Shown here in pieces: positions 8,512 to 16,129 of a DNA stretch of 22,215 nucleotides. Below the pieces are notes generated by a model. That model did no database searches. It worked only from the letters and a program-made list of their open reading frames with translations, and was not told where the DNA came from. The first letter of the stretch is position 1. Each line of letters starts with the position of its first letter. The stretch spans positions 1 through 22,215 of the forward strand of contig JAZDOR010000203.1 in NCBI GenBank assembly GCA_043798435.1, in the 5' to 3' direction. A program made the translations under genes and the position numbers. This stretch comes from JAGUXG01 sp043798435 (GTDB lineage: Bacteria; UBA9089; UBA9088; JAGUXG01).

Positions 8512-8549
8512 CAAAACCTGAGGAGAAAATTTATATTTATTTCCTAAAT

Positions 8550-9224
8550 GTGAAAATAGATGTAATAACTTTATTTCCAGAGGCGATTAAGAACCCTCTG
8601 GACTTCAGTATAATTTCCAGGGCAAAAAAGCAGGGGCTTTTAGAGATAAACCTTCACAATCTTTATGATTTTGCAGAAAATAAGCATAAAAAGGTAGACG
8701 ACTATCCATACGGTGGAGGTCCTGGGATGGTGATAAGACCCGAGCCTCTGCATCTTGCGATAAAAAGTCTCTCTCCAGGTTACATCATCTATCTCACACC
8801 ACAAGGAAGCCTCCTGACACAAGATTTAGCTAAAGGATTGGCGGAGAAAGAGCATTTAATCTTTATCTGTGGACATTACGAGGGCATAGATGAGAGGGTG
8901 ATAGAAAGGTTTGTTGACCTTGAGCTCTCGGTGGGTGATTTTGTTGCGACAGGTGGAGATATTCCCTGTCTTTTGGTGATTGATGTTGTCGCCAGGCTTA
9001 TTCCAGGGGTTTTGGGAAACCCAGAGTCAATAGAGATAGAATCTTTTTCAGATGGTTATTTAGAGGGCCCTCAATATACAAGACCAAGTGAGTTTGAGGG
9101 AATAAAGGTTCCAGAAATATTGCTTTCTGGAAACCACAAGAAGATAAAAGAGTGGAGAAAAGAGAAGGCTCTTGAGAAGACAAGAAAAAATAGACCAGAT
9201 TTGATTGGAGAAGAAAAATGTTAA
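8550..9224 (+). CDS. trmD: tRNA (guanine-N1-)-methyltransferase
   Basis: 224 aa. TrmD methylates G37 of tRNAs that have G36, using S-adenosylmethionine, and so prevents +1 frameshifting. SPOUT-fold signatures are present: YGGGPGMV (residues 54-61), GHYEGIDERV (108-117) and SVGDFVATGGD (127-137), the trefoil-knot cofactor site. SDGYLEGPQYTRP contains the catalytic aspartate (D168, equivalent to E. coli D169). The start is GTG, since the protein then begins MKIDVITLFPE as usual; no good ribosome binding site is seen. The last 7 nt overlap the start of the secretin-family gene. rpsP and rimM, common upstream partners, are absent. Confidence 0.97.
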   Translation: MKIDVITLFPEAIKNPLDFSIISRAKKQGLLEINLHNLYDFAENKHKKVDDYPYGGGPGMVIRPEPLHLAIKSLSPGYIIYLTPQGSLLTQDLAKGLAEKEHLIFICGHYEGIDERVIERFVDLELSVGDFVATGGDIPCLLVIDVVARLIPGVLGNPESIEIESFSDGYLEGPQYTRPSEFEGIKVPEILLSGNHKKIKEWRKEKALEKTRKNRPDLIGEEKC

Positions 9225-10576
9225 AAAGAAGTAGCATCTTAATTCTATTAGTGGTCTTTTTCTCCACTAACCTTTTAAGTTTAGAACCATACGATACAAA
9301 AGAACAAGGGAAAGCAAAAATAATAAATGTGGCCCAATCTCAGGATAATTCAGAAAGCAATTCTCTTTCCTCATCTTCTAAAGGAAGAATACAGTTGAAT
9401 GTAGATGTGGCTGATGATGCAGGAATTGATACCATTAGTGAATTGATCACCCTTGAACATATTAAGGCTTCTGAAATAGAACCATTTATAAAAGCAAGAC
9501 TCTCTCGATATGGAACGGTGCAGGTGAATGATGCACTTAATATGTTAATTATTACTGACAAAGAACTAAAGGTCAGAGATTTAACAAAGCTTGTTCAAGG
9601 ATTAGATGTAGCAGGATTAAAAGATTTCCTTAGACTGGAAACTGAGGTTGTACCTCTTAAATACGCTTTAGCTTCCTCACTTACCCAAATTATAAAAGAG
9701 AGACTTTCTTCTGATGGCACAATACAAGCAGATAATAATCTTAATGTACTTATTGTTACTGATGTGAGAAGTAAAATTGATTATGCCAAAAAAATAATTG
9801 CCATATTAGATGTTCCTGTGACACAAGTACTTATTGAAGCGAAGATTATAGAGACAAGTGGCGAGATAAGAAGTGAATTAGGTATTGATTGGTGGGCTTT
9901 AGGTAACCTTTTACCCAATGGTTCAGTATATTATAATAAATCAGAGCGTAGCCAGGAGTATAATAATTGGCAATATTCTAAATATCAAGATTCACAACTT
10001 TCTGGAAATGCCAACATGGATTTAACTAAATTAGGCGATTTTATTAACCTGTTAATTAAAGAAGATAAAGCGAAATTATTGTCCAATCCTAAAATTATGA
10101 CCTTAAATAATACCTCAGGAAGGATTGAGGCTACGGAAAGAGTAGAATATGAAATATCATCAGGATACTATGGAAGCCACTATCAAGAAGAGATTGGATT
10201 GAGTTTAGGAATCACTCCCCATATTGGTGCAAGTAATTATATTAACATGGGTATCTCAGCGAGTATGAAGAATCTTAGTGGTTGGAATCCCAATGGCTCT
10301 CCAATTATCTCAACCCAACAAATTCAGAATTCTGTGTTAGTAAAGGATGAAGAAACCTTTATAATTGGCGGATTAAAGAAAAAAAGTGTAATTAAAATTA
10401 CGAAGCGAGTGCCAATTTTGGGATACATTCTTCCGTATCTTTTCTCTAAAAAAGAAGACTCTGTTAGGGAGAATGACTTGCTTATCTTTATTACACCACA
10501 TATTGTTAAGATTGATACCCATATAGAATCAGCAGACCAAAAAAAACTTGATGAGTTAGAAAAAGAAAATAAATAA
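9218..10576 (+). CDS. Secretin-family protein (GspD/PilQ-like), short
   Basis: 452 aa. Residues 1-21 form a signal peptide. Two repeated N1-type ring domains follow (about 72-132 and 140-202), each ending in a LNxLIxTD motif. A secretin core comes next (about 203-440), with VLIEAKIIE, KLLSNPKIMTLNN, SVLVKDEETFIIGGL and the closing VPILGYILPYLF...LLIFITPHIV. Secretins form outer-membrane pores for type II secretion, type IV pili or phage export. The protein is shorter than typical GspD/PilQ, and no other secretion or pilus gene is nearby, so the system it serves is unknown. It lies between trmD and rplS, overlapping trmD by 7 nt, so it is probably co-transcribed with translation genes. Confidence 0.9.
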   Translation: MLKRSSILILLVVFFSTNLLSLEPYDTKEQGKAKIINVAQSQDNSESNSLSSSSKGRIQLNVDVADDAGIDTISELITLEHIKASEIEPFIKARLSRYGTVQVNDALNMLIITDKELKVRDLTKLVQGLDVAGLKDFLRLETEVVPLKYALASSLTQIIKERLSSDGTIQADNNLNVLIVTDVRSKIDYAKKIIAILDVPVTQVLIEAKIIETSGEIRSELGIDWWALGNLLPNGSVYYNKSERSQEYNNWQYSKYQDSQLSGNANMDLTKLGDFINLLIKEDKAKLLSNPKIMTLNNTSGRIEATERVEYEISSGYYGSHYQEEIGLSLGITPHIGASNYINMGISASMKNLSGWNPNGSPIISTQQIQNSVLVKDEETFIIGGLKKKSVIKITKRVPILGYILPYLFSKKEDSVRENDLLIFITPHIVKIDTHIESADQKKLDELEKENK

Positions 10577-10589
10577 AGGAGGCATAAAA

Positions 10590-10937
10590 ATGATAAGTAT
10601 GGATAATTTAAGAAGGGAGAATCTGAAAAAGACGACCAAATTCCATCCAGGGGATACCCTTGAGGTCTCTACCAAAATAAAAGAGGGTGATAAAGAGAGA
10701 ATCCAGCATTTCTCAGGGATAGTTATCAGAGAAAGGGGCTGTGGGATAAGCAAGACCTTTACTGTCCGAAAGATCTCTTATGGCGTGGGTGTTGAAAGGA
10801 CATTTCCACTCTATTCACCATCCATTGCCAAAATAACATTAAAGCAGGAAGGAAATGTAAGAAGGTCAAAACTCTATTATTTAAGAGAGAGAAAGGGCAA
10901 ACAAGCAACAAGGATTAAGGTTAAAAAAAGACCATAG
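10590..10937 (+). CDS. rplS: 50S ribosomal protein L19
   Basis: 115 aa, the usual length. It contains conserved L19 segments: FHPGDTLEVSTKIKEGDKER near the start, FSGIVIRERG, and GVGVERTFPLYSPSIAKI. L19 sits at the 30S-50S interface. AAAGGAGG with good spacing precedes the ATG. It starts 13 nt after the secretin-family gene and its stop codon (TAG) overlaps the apparent GTG start of rnhB by one base. Confidence 0.98.
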   Translation: MISMDNLRRENLKKTTKFHPGDTLEVSTKIKEGDKERIQHFSGIVIRERGCGISKTFTVRKISYGVGVERTFPLYSPSIAKITLKQEGNVRRSKLYYLRERKGKQATRIKVKKRP

Positions 10938-11644
10938 TGAATTGCGGATCTCGGATCTCGGATTGCGGATCTGAAGAAAGAGAAAGAATTGCGGATTGCA
11001 GATTGCGGATTACGGATCTAAAGAATCTATTTTTCAATTCGCAATTCGCAATTCGCGATTCCAGATTTTTTATAGCTGGTGTGGATGAAGCAGGTCGGGG
11101 GCCACTGGCAGGACCAGTTGTGGCTGCGGCTTGCATCTTGGAAAAAGATATTGCTGGGGTAGCAGATTCCAAATCCTTATCAGCCAAAAAAAGAGAGGCA
11201 CTCTTTTCTGTAATTACCAAAGAGGCTATTAGCTGGAAAATTTCTGCAATAGACCACACCATCATTGATGAGATAAACATCCTTCAGGCAACATTCAGGG
11301 CAATGGCTGAAGCAGTTTCAGGTTTAGCCATAAAACCAGAGCTTGTTTTAGTAGATGGCCCCTACAAAATACCCCATCTTGAGATTGAACAGCAAGCCTT
11401 AATAAAAGGAGACAAGACCACATATATCATCTCTGCCGCCTCAATCATCGCCAAGGTTAGCCGTGACAGAATAATGGAAGAATATGACCAGATTTTCCCG
11501 CTTTATGGCTTTGCCAAACACAAAGGCTATCCTACCAAAGCCCATATAGAAGCCATCAGGATGTATGGCCCTTCCACAATTCACAGAAGATCTTTCTTGC
11601 GGAACTTAACTCTACTCCGACAGATGAAAGTGCCTATTTTATAA
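10937..11644 (+). CDS. rnhB: Ribonuclease HII with a repeat-encoded N-terminal extension
   Basis: 235 aa. RNase HII cuts RNA in RNA-DNA hybrids and removes misincorporated ribonucleotides. The catalytic acids are visible: D50 and E51 (GVDEAGRGPLAGP), D140 (VLVDG) and D177 (SRDR), plus ISAASIIAKV. Family proteins normally begin a few residues before the FIAGVDEAG motif. Here about 44 residues precede it, encoded wholly by a 7-nt-unit palindrome (10939-11062). The only standard starts in frame are this GTG and a TTG at 11003, both in or before the repeat, so the original start seems lost. Translation may be coupled to rplS by the TAGTG overlap. Confidence 0.93.
   Translation: MNCGSRISDCGSEERERIADCRLRITDLKNLFFNSQFAIRDSRFFIAGVDEAGRGPLAGPVVAAACILEKDIAGVADSKSLSAKKREALFSVITKEAISWKISAIDHTIIDEINILQATFRAMAEAVSGLAIKPELVLVDGPYKIPHLEIEQQALIKGDKTTYIISAASIIAKVSRDRIMEEYDQIFPLYGFAKHKGYPTKAHIEAIRMYGPSTIHRRSFLRNLTLLRQMKVPIL
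10939..11062. repeat. 7-nt-unit hairpin inside the 5' end of rnhB
   Basis: The left part (10939-11019) repeats ATTGCGG/ATCTCGG/ATTACGG. The right part (11035-11062) is CAATTCG three times then CGATTCC, the complement of nearly the same heptamer. The units differ mainly by a purine change that would still allow G-U pairing in RNA. Because 7 is not a multiple of 3, every reading frame yields a similar repeating peptide. Confidence 0.85.
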
Positions 11645-11664
11645 CATAACCGTGAATATACTTT

Positions 11665-11916
11665 AACCGCTAATTAACGCGAATTAACACTAATAAATTC
11701 CTGTAACACTTTAGCCATCTGAAGTAAAGATTAACCACAGAGACACGGAGACTTTGGAGAATTACAGAAGACAGATGTCAGAAGTCAGAAATTCTGTCAT
11801 CTGTCTTCTCCGTGCCTCTGTGCCTCCGTGGTTTATATTCTTTTCTTGCACTTCAAATGGGTAAATAGTTACAAATTCCTTTCTTACTTAGCGTTCATTA
11901 GCGTTCATTAGCGGTT
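11665..11916. repeat. Older palindrome split by a MITE
   Basis: The left arm at 11665-11693 (AACCGCTAATTAACGCGAAT...) and the right arm at 11888-11916 (...TTCATTAGCGGTT) are reverse complements in 10-nt units. The GTAAC element at 11703-11872, with its target duplication, sits in its loop. The 357-nt gap between rnhB and the nuclease gene holds only this composite and no gene. Confidence 0.8.
11703..11872. mobile_element. GTAA-ended MITE (IS66-type), copy 1, with perfect 8-bp target duplication
   Basis: 170 bp. The left end is GTAACACTTTAGCCATCTGA. The right end, read inward on the other strand, is GTAACTATTTACCCATTTGA. AAATTCCT occurs immediately before (11695-11702) and after (11873-11880), a perfect 8-bp duplication. 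Inside are a 'ccacagag' palindrome (11732-11752 with 11808-11832) and, within that, a hairpin AGAAGACAGATG/CATCTGTCTTCT. No coding capacity is seen. Assignment to IS66 rests on GTAA termini and 8-bp duplications as I recall them for that family. Confidence 0.85.
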
Positions 11917-12001
11917 CATAATCGTAAGTGTCTGAGTAGGATTAGCTAAAAGAAAAAAGAGGTTGAATAATGGCAAGGTTTTAGTTTAATATTATAGCCT
12001 A

Positions 12002-12721
12002 ATGAAGGTGAGCCATTTTAAGCTTTCTATGTTTCTTGAGTGTCCGCTCAAGTATAAGTTTTATTATATAGACAATCTAAAAGAACAGTGTAAGCCCAAG
12101 CCCTATCACAGCATGGGAATCTCTGTCCACGATGCTTTGGAAAAATTCTTCAGCCAGCCTCAACGGTCTTTAGATGTGCTTCATAATCTTCTCAGAAAGC
12201 ATTGGGTTCGGCAAGGATACTCAGGAAGAACAGAAGAGAGGGAGTGGGGGCTAAAAGCCTTAGCCATGCTCACAAACTTTTATCACTCCGTAGATGTTCA
12301 TACCCAACCAGAGATGATGGAAGAGAGTTTTGAGGTAAAATTAGATGGGTTCATTCTGAATGGGAGGATAGATAGGGTTGACAAGCTCTCTGATGGAAGC
12401 TATGAGCTTATTGACTATAAGACTGGTAGTCCTATGACGCAAGAAGAGGTAAACTCCGACCTTCAGATGAGCATTTATTGGCTTGGGTTATATCACCAGC
12501 ACAATATTGCCCCAAAAAAACTTACCTTTTGTTTTTTGAAAAACAATACAACCCTGACTACAGAGAGGAGCTTAGAGCAGATTGAGGAGAAGATGGGGTT
12601 TATCAAAAAGGCTGTAGTAGAAATGGAAGAGACGAAAGAGTTCAAGCCAAGACTAAACAGATTTTGTCATTTCTGCGACTTTGCTCTACTCTGTCCTCTC
12701 TTTGTCGCTGTGCAAAAATAA
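12002..12721 (+). CDS. PD-(D/E)XK nuclease with iron-sulfur cysteines (AddB/Cas4-like)
   Basis: 239 aa. It resembles the PDDEXK_1 domain found at the C-terminus of AddB/RecB-type nucleases and in Cas4. It has an N-terminal LECPLKYKFYY motif (C14), H43 in the GISVHDALEKFF helix, D124 in GRIDRVD, the catalytic LIDYKTG (D138, K140) and QMSIYW with Q155. A C-terminal Cys triad (C222, C225, C231) with C14 would hold a 4Fe-4S cluster. It probably acts on DNA ends in repair. It stands alone, with no helicase or cas genes nearby. No ribosome binding site is visible before the ATG; TATTAT lies 6 nt upstream, so a leaderless transcript is possible. The stop TAA lies in a TAACTACT sequence resembling the local element ends. 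Confidence 0.85.
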   Translation: MKVSHFKLSMFLECPLKYKFYYIDNLKEQCKPKPYHSMGISVHDALEKFFSQPQRSLDVLHNLLRKHWVRQGYSGRTEEREWGLKALAMLTNFYHSVDVHTQPEMMEESFEVKLDGFILNGRIDRVDKLSDGSYELIDYKTGSPMTQEEVNSDLQMSIYWLGLYHQHNIAPKKLTFCFLKNNTTLTTERSLEQIEEKMGFIKKAVVEMEETKEFKPRLNRFCHFCDFALLCPLFVAVQK

Positions 12722-12724
12722 CTA

Positions 12725-12842
12725 CTACATTTTACTTGATCTTTTCGTCAATTGCTGTGTCGTTCACTCAGTTACATAGTTCAAGGCTATGCTCCTTCGT
12801 TCTCTCCTTGCACTTGACGAAAATCTCGGCGTAAAATTGTAG
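12725..12842. repeat. Long inverted repeat after the nuclease gene
   Basis: The left arm at 12725-12751 (CTACATTTTAC...TTTTCGTCAA) matches the complement of the right arm at 12814-12842 (TTGACGAAAA...GTAAAATTGTAG). The loop contains a smaller CATAG/CTATG hairpin. It is a further palindromic unit directly abutting the stop codon; no gene is seen. Confidence 0.65.
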
Positions 12843-12890
12843 CACTTATTTTTTTACAGCTCCTTTGCTGACCAAAAGGTTAGAGAAAAG

Positions 12891-13109
12891 GTAACTACTC
12901 ATAAAATTAGGGAAAAAACACAGAAAAATAAAATAAATCTTGCCACAGAGAATACAGAGGTCACAGAGAAAGATAAAATAAACCACGAATAAACACGAAT
13001 ATTACGAATAGGCACGAATGAATTATTAGTGTTAATTCGTGGCTAATTCCTCTGTGCTCTCTGTGACCTCTGTGGCTAAATATTTTCCGAAAAGATTTTG
13101 AGTAATTAC
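12891..13109. mobile_element. GTAA-ended MITE (IS66-type), copy 2, upstream of leuD
   Basis: 219 bp. The ends are GTAACTACTCA (12891) and, on the other strand, GTAATTACTCA (ending at 13109). The flanks GAGAAAAG (12883-12890) and GAGAAAAA (13110-13117) match at 7 of 8 positions, a slightly decayed target duplication. Inside, a 'ccacagag' palindrome (about 12943-12972 with 13051-13077) encloses a 'ccacgaat' palindrome (about 12981-13020 with 13021-13048). It ends 12 nt before the leuD start codon, where the leader would be. Confidence 0.75.
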
Positions 13110-13121
13110 GAGAAAAAGTAG

Positions 13122-13619
13122 ATGAAGCTATCTGGCATTTCCCATAAGTTTGGCGATAATATCTCAACTGACCTGATAATCCCTGGAAGGTATTTCCATC
13201 TCAGGTCCAACCTTTTAGAGCTGGCAAAGCATTTGATGGAAGATGCAGACCCTGAATTTGTAAATAGGGTAAAGTTAGGCGACTTTATCGTGGCAGGAAG
13301 AAACTTTGGTTGCGGCTCCTCGCGTGAGCATGCTCCAACCATTATAAAAATGGCTGGAATATCTGTGGTGATAGCCAAGTCCTTTGCCAGGATATTTTAC
13401 AGAAACAGCATAAACTTGGGGCTCTTACCTATTGAAATAGATACAGATGGATTGCAGGAAGGGGATAGCCTTGAAATAGATATTGCCAAAGGAATAATCA
13501 AAAACAATAGTAGCGACAAAGAAACGAGCTTCCTTCCACCTTCCCCTGAGATGCTGAAGATCCTCTCTGATGGAGGGCTTATTGCCCATATCAAAAAGTA
13601 TGGGGGAATACAAATTTAG
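13122..13619 (+). CDS. leuD: 3-isopropylmalate dehydratase small subunit (LeuD/HacB family)
   Basis: 165 aa. With the large subunit LeuC it interconverts 2- and 3-isopropylmalate in leucine synthesis. Signatures are FGDNISTDLIIPGRY near the start and NFGCGSSREHAP (residues 61-72). The substrate-loop region after GRY reads FHLRSN and does not settle isopropylmalate versus homoaconitate specificity, so HacB remains possible. leuC is not in the window. The ATG fits the family N-terminus, but no ribosome binding site is seen because a MITE ends 12 nt upstream. Its 3' end overlaps the convergent recO stop by 4 nt. Confidence 0.92.
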   Translation: MKLSGISHKFGDNISTDLIIPGRYFHLRSNLLELAKHLMEDADPEFVNRVKLGDFIVAGRNFGCGSSREHAPTIIKMAGISVVIAKSFARIFYRNSINLGLLPIEIDTDGLQEGDSLEIDIAKGIIKNNSSDKETSFLPPSPEMLKILSDGGLIAHIKKYGGIQI

Positions 13620-14320
13620 TGAGCAGTAATCTGATAGGTAAGGTAGGAGTTGATAGTCTCTTCAAACTCACAAAAGAGGCTTGGGGCAATGGTTATTCTT
13701 TTGACAGTAGCCATACTTAAAGAAGATAGCCTGTTTAAGATATGAACCACCTGCTGGGATATGGGAAAAGAATTCCCATTATGCAGCTTGCAGACAAGTC
13801 CACCCCTTTCTAAGCTAAATCCCACAGCCTCCTCTCTCTTTTTTTGACAACAGACGCATTGGCTCATCTGAGGGGAAAGCCCGAGTAGAGACAGAAGCCT
13901 AAGAGAGAAGAACGGCTTAATGAGTGGATTTCCTCCTTCAGAAAGCCAGAGAAAAGATGAGATAATAAGAGCAAAGAGATCTTTATCCGGGTGATTTTGC
14001 TGGGTGAGCCTATCTACGACTTTGGCTATGAATGAGGCAGGTTCTATCAAATCAAGGCTCTCTTTTATTTCAGAGTAGGGATGGATGATCTTTGCCTCCC
14101 TGATGATAGCCAGCCGCTCACCCCACCAAAAGGCTATCTCTGTCAAGGTGAATGGTTCCAGTCCTGCACCCAACCTGCTCTTTATCTTTCGTAATCCCTT
14201 GGCACAGAACTCCATCTTTCCGTAGTTCAATGTATAAAGAACCACATTCTTATCCGCCTCTTTGGCTTTTCTTTGTAATAAGACTATGCCCTTTGTTTTG
14301 TATAACGGAAGTTTTCTCAT
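13616..14320 (-). CDS. recO: DNA repair protein RecO
   Basis: 234 aa. RecO helps load RecA on SSB-coated single-stranded DNA in the RecFOR pathway. The N-terminal OB fold covers about residues 1-80, starting KTKGIVLLQRKAKEADK. A zinc-binding motif follows with C155/C158 and C177/H180. The start overlaps the stop of the upstream motB gene by 4 nt (ATGA), implying translational coupling to a flagellar stator gene, an unusual partner. It converges on leuD with a 4-nt 3' overlap. Confidence 0.92.
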   Translation of the reverse strand: MRKLPLYKTKGIVLLQRKAKEADKNVVLYTLNYGKMEFCAKGLRKIKSRLGAGLEPFTLTEIAFWWGERLAIIREAKIIHPYSEIKESLDLIEPASFIAKVVDRLTQQNHPDKDLFALIISSFLWLSEGGNPLIKPFFSLRLLSLLGLSPQMSQCVCCQKKREEAVGFSLERGGLVCKLHNGNSFPISQQVVHILNRLSSLSMATVKRITIAPSLFCEFEETINSYLTYQITAH

Positions 14321-15087
14321 TCAGAAAGGATCTTCTTCTGTATCTCAGCCTCACTCTGGCTGACAACAATTATATCAACCCTTCTATTTTCAGGTGAGGC
14401 AGGGTCATCTACGGCAGGTTTGAACTGGGAGAATCCAGAGACAGAAAACCTCTTCCTGTAAACCTCAAATTCAGGAGGGGTCATTTTCTTTATTGCCTGG
14501 TCAAAGAGATATTGCCTCACTGAATCTGCTCTGGCTATTGATAGCTCCCAATTAGATGGAAACTCCTTTGTCTGAATAGGTGTGGCGTCTGTATGTCCCT
14601 CAATCTTTATCTTGTTTGGAAGCTTTTCTATAAACCTGGCTATCCTGTCAAGCTCATCAAAGCTCTTTTCAAGTAACTGGTCTGAGCCTGGGACAAAAAG
14701 AAGTGTATCTGGAATCCTGAAGATGAGTCCCCTTCTTGTCTGGATATTCTTCACCTTTTCTAAGGTAAAGGCCTCTTTGTAAGCAGTAGCTACCTGTTTT
14801 TTATATTTAACTTCTGGGGTTTCAGGTTGGGCACCTGTCTTTTGTGGAAATACCGCCCCACCCTTTCCAGGCATAGTTCCCGTCTCCTCTGACCCAGGAA
14901 AAAGGGAGAAGACCCTGGAAAAGGACTTGGTCATAGCCTCATACTTTGACTCAGTAATGGCTGAAGTTCCGACCAAGATGATAAAGACACCCAAGAGCAG
15001 GGTGATCATATCTGCGTAGGTTATCAGCCAACGCAAGCCACCAGCACTCTCACACTCATGCTCCTCTTTCTTCTTCTTCTTTGCCAT
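14317..15087 (-). CDS. motB: MotB-like flagellar stator protein, paralogue 1
   Basis: 256 aa. A basic, hydrophilic N-terminus is followed by one membrane helix (about 19-40, RWLITYADMITLLLGVFIIL) with the proton-binding aspartate of MotB at D26. The periplasmic OmpA-like peptidoglycan-binding domain contains IKIEGHTD and NWELSIARADSVRQYL. It would anchor MotA-MotB stators to the cell wall. It shares a nearly identical membrane segment with the next motB gene but diverges in the linker. No ribosome binding site is visible, because a 7-nt tandem array reaches almost to the start codon, which may lower or vary expression. Confidence 0.9.
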   Translation of the reverse strand: MAKKKKKEEHECESAGGLRWLITYADMITLLLGVFIILVGTSAITESKYEAMTKSFSRVFSLFPGSEETGTMPGKGGAVFPQKTGAQPETPEVKYKKQVATAYKEAFTLEKVKNIQTRRGLIFRIPDTLLFVPGSDQLLEKSFDELDRIARFIEKLPNKIKIEGHTDATPIQTKEFPSNWELSIARADSVRQYLFDQAIKKMTPPEFEVYRKRFSVSGFSQFKPAVDDPASPENRRVDIIVVSQSEAEIQKKILSE

Positions 15088-15092
15088 CTAAT

Positions 15093-15270
15093 TAGTTTAT
15101 GGTTTATAGTTTATGGTTTATAGTTTTATAGTTTATAGTTTATGGTTTATAGTTTATAGTTTATAGTTTATAGTTTATGGTTTATGGTTTATAGTTTATA
15201 GTTTATAGTTTATAGTTTATAGTTTATAGTTAAAAGACTATCAACTATAAACTATCAACTATCAACTATT
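15093..15270. repeat. 7-nt tandem array (TAGTTTA) with complementary arm
   Basis: About 20 consecutive units of TAGTTTA or TGGTTTA, including one 8-nt and one 6-nt unit, run from 15093 to 15232. A shorter inverted arm follows (about 15236-15270) with ACTATCA/ACTATAA units. It fills the whole gap between the two motB genes, abutting the stop of one and the start of the other. Such an array should change copy number by slippage. Confidence 0.95.
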
Positions 15271-15273
15271 CAG

Positions 15274-16029
15274 CTATTCATACTTAATCACAATATCAAC
15301 CCTGTTGTTCTTATAGGATAATGGGTCTGATGGGACAGCAAGCTCGGTATCAGCAAAGCTTACTACCTCAAATCTCTTCTCAAATTCTAAAGAGTCAATC
15401 CCTTTTGCGACTGCTTTCTTTGTCAAGGCACTCAGAAGGGCTGTTGCCCTCCTTGCTGATAACTCCCAGTTGCTTCTAAATTTTTCTGGCTGGCTTGAGT
15501 CTGTATGTGCTTCAATAATTATATTATTGTTGGTTGAAAAGAGAAGGCTTTCAATCTTACTAATGGTCTTCTCTGAGCCAAAAACAATCTGGTCAGAGCC
15601 TTTTTTGAAGAAAAGTCTATCCTGAAAGCTCACCCTTATCGCCTCCTCTGTGGGCATTATCACCACTCTTCCCGATGTCTTTTCCTCCTTGAAGCCCTTC
15701 TCTATCTGCTCAATGAACCTCTGCTCTGGGACAGTAACACCTGGAATTCTATAACCACTCTTCTCGACAACAGGTTCCTTCTTTGCCCTTGTTTCTAACT
15801 TCTCTCCACCCCCTCCCTTAAAGACGGAGAAGACCCTGCTGAAGGCAGAAGACATCTCCTTAAACTTCTGACTTTCGACGCTTGAGCTACCGACAAGGAT
15901 GATGAAAACACCCAAAAGTAGGGTGATCATATCAGCATAAGTGATAAGCCAACGCAACCCTCCTGCTGATTCACACTTTTTCTCTTCTTTCGGCTCTTTT
16001 TCAGGAGCTTCTTCTGCTGCTTCTGACAT
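15274..16029 (-). CDS. motB: MotB-like flagellar stator protein, paralogue 2
   Basis: 251 aa. The N-terminus is acidic and lysine-rich, unlike paralogue 1. One membrane helix (about 26-47) carries the stator aspartate at D33 in ITYADMITLLL. A linker with a GGGGEKLE segment follows, then an OmpA-like domain with IIIEAHTD and NWELSARRATALL. It probably works as the torque-generating partner of MotA; two MotB paralogues suggest either two stator types or heteromeric stators. GAGGTC lies just before the ATG as ribosome binding site. It reads toward paralogue 1 across the 7-nt array. Confidence 0.9.
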   Translation of the reverse strand: MSEAAEEAPEKEPKEEKKCESAGGLRWLITYADMITLLLGVFIILVGSSSVESQKFKEMSSAFSRVFSVFKGGGGEKLETRAKKEPVVEKSGYRIPGVTVPEQRFIEQIEKGFKEEKTSGRVVIMPTEEAIRVSFQDRLFFKKGSDQIVFGSEKTISKIESLLFSTNNNIIIEAHTDSSQPEKFRSNWELSARRATALLSALTKKAVAKGIDSLEFEKRFEVVSFADTELAVPSDPLSYKNNRVDIVIKYE

Positions 16030-16060
16030 TATGCGACCTCATAAATTAAAAGACAAAAAT

Positions 16061-16088
16061 CCACAGATTACCGAGGATTTCACAGATT
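16061..16088. repeat. 'ccacagatt' half repeat
   Basis: CCACAGATTACCGAGGATTT followed by CACAGATT matches one arm of the 'cacagat' class; the partner arm is not seen nearby. It lies in the gap upstream of motB paralogue 2. Confidence 0.5.
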
Positions 16089-16129
16089 AAAAAAGGAAAT
16101 TCCTATACTATTAAGTTATACCGAAAAGA

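Noticed and set aside
10921..11280. Open frame on the - strand opposite rnhB
   Set aside because: Its repeating peptide comes from the heptamer hairpin, and the rest is antisense to conserved RNase HII sequence.
11645..12001. Intrinsic terminator for rnhB
   Set aside because: The hairpins belong to the MITE and older palindrome, and none is followed by a T run on the + strand.
12891..13109. Attachment site of a prophage or integrative element
   Set aside because: There is no integrase or phage gene in the window, and inverted ends with a short flank duplication fit a MITE better.
15093..15232. CRISPR array appearance of the regular repeat
   Set aside because: Units are contiguous 7-mers with no spacers, no leader and no cas genes nearby. 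The Cas4-like nuclease at 12002-12721 is isolated.
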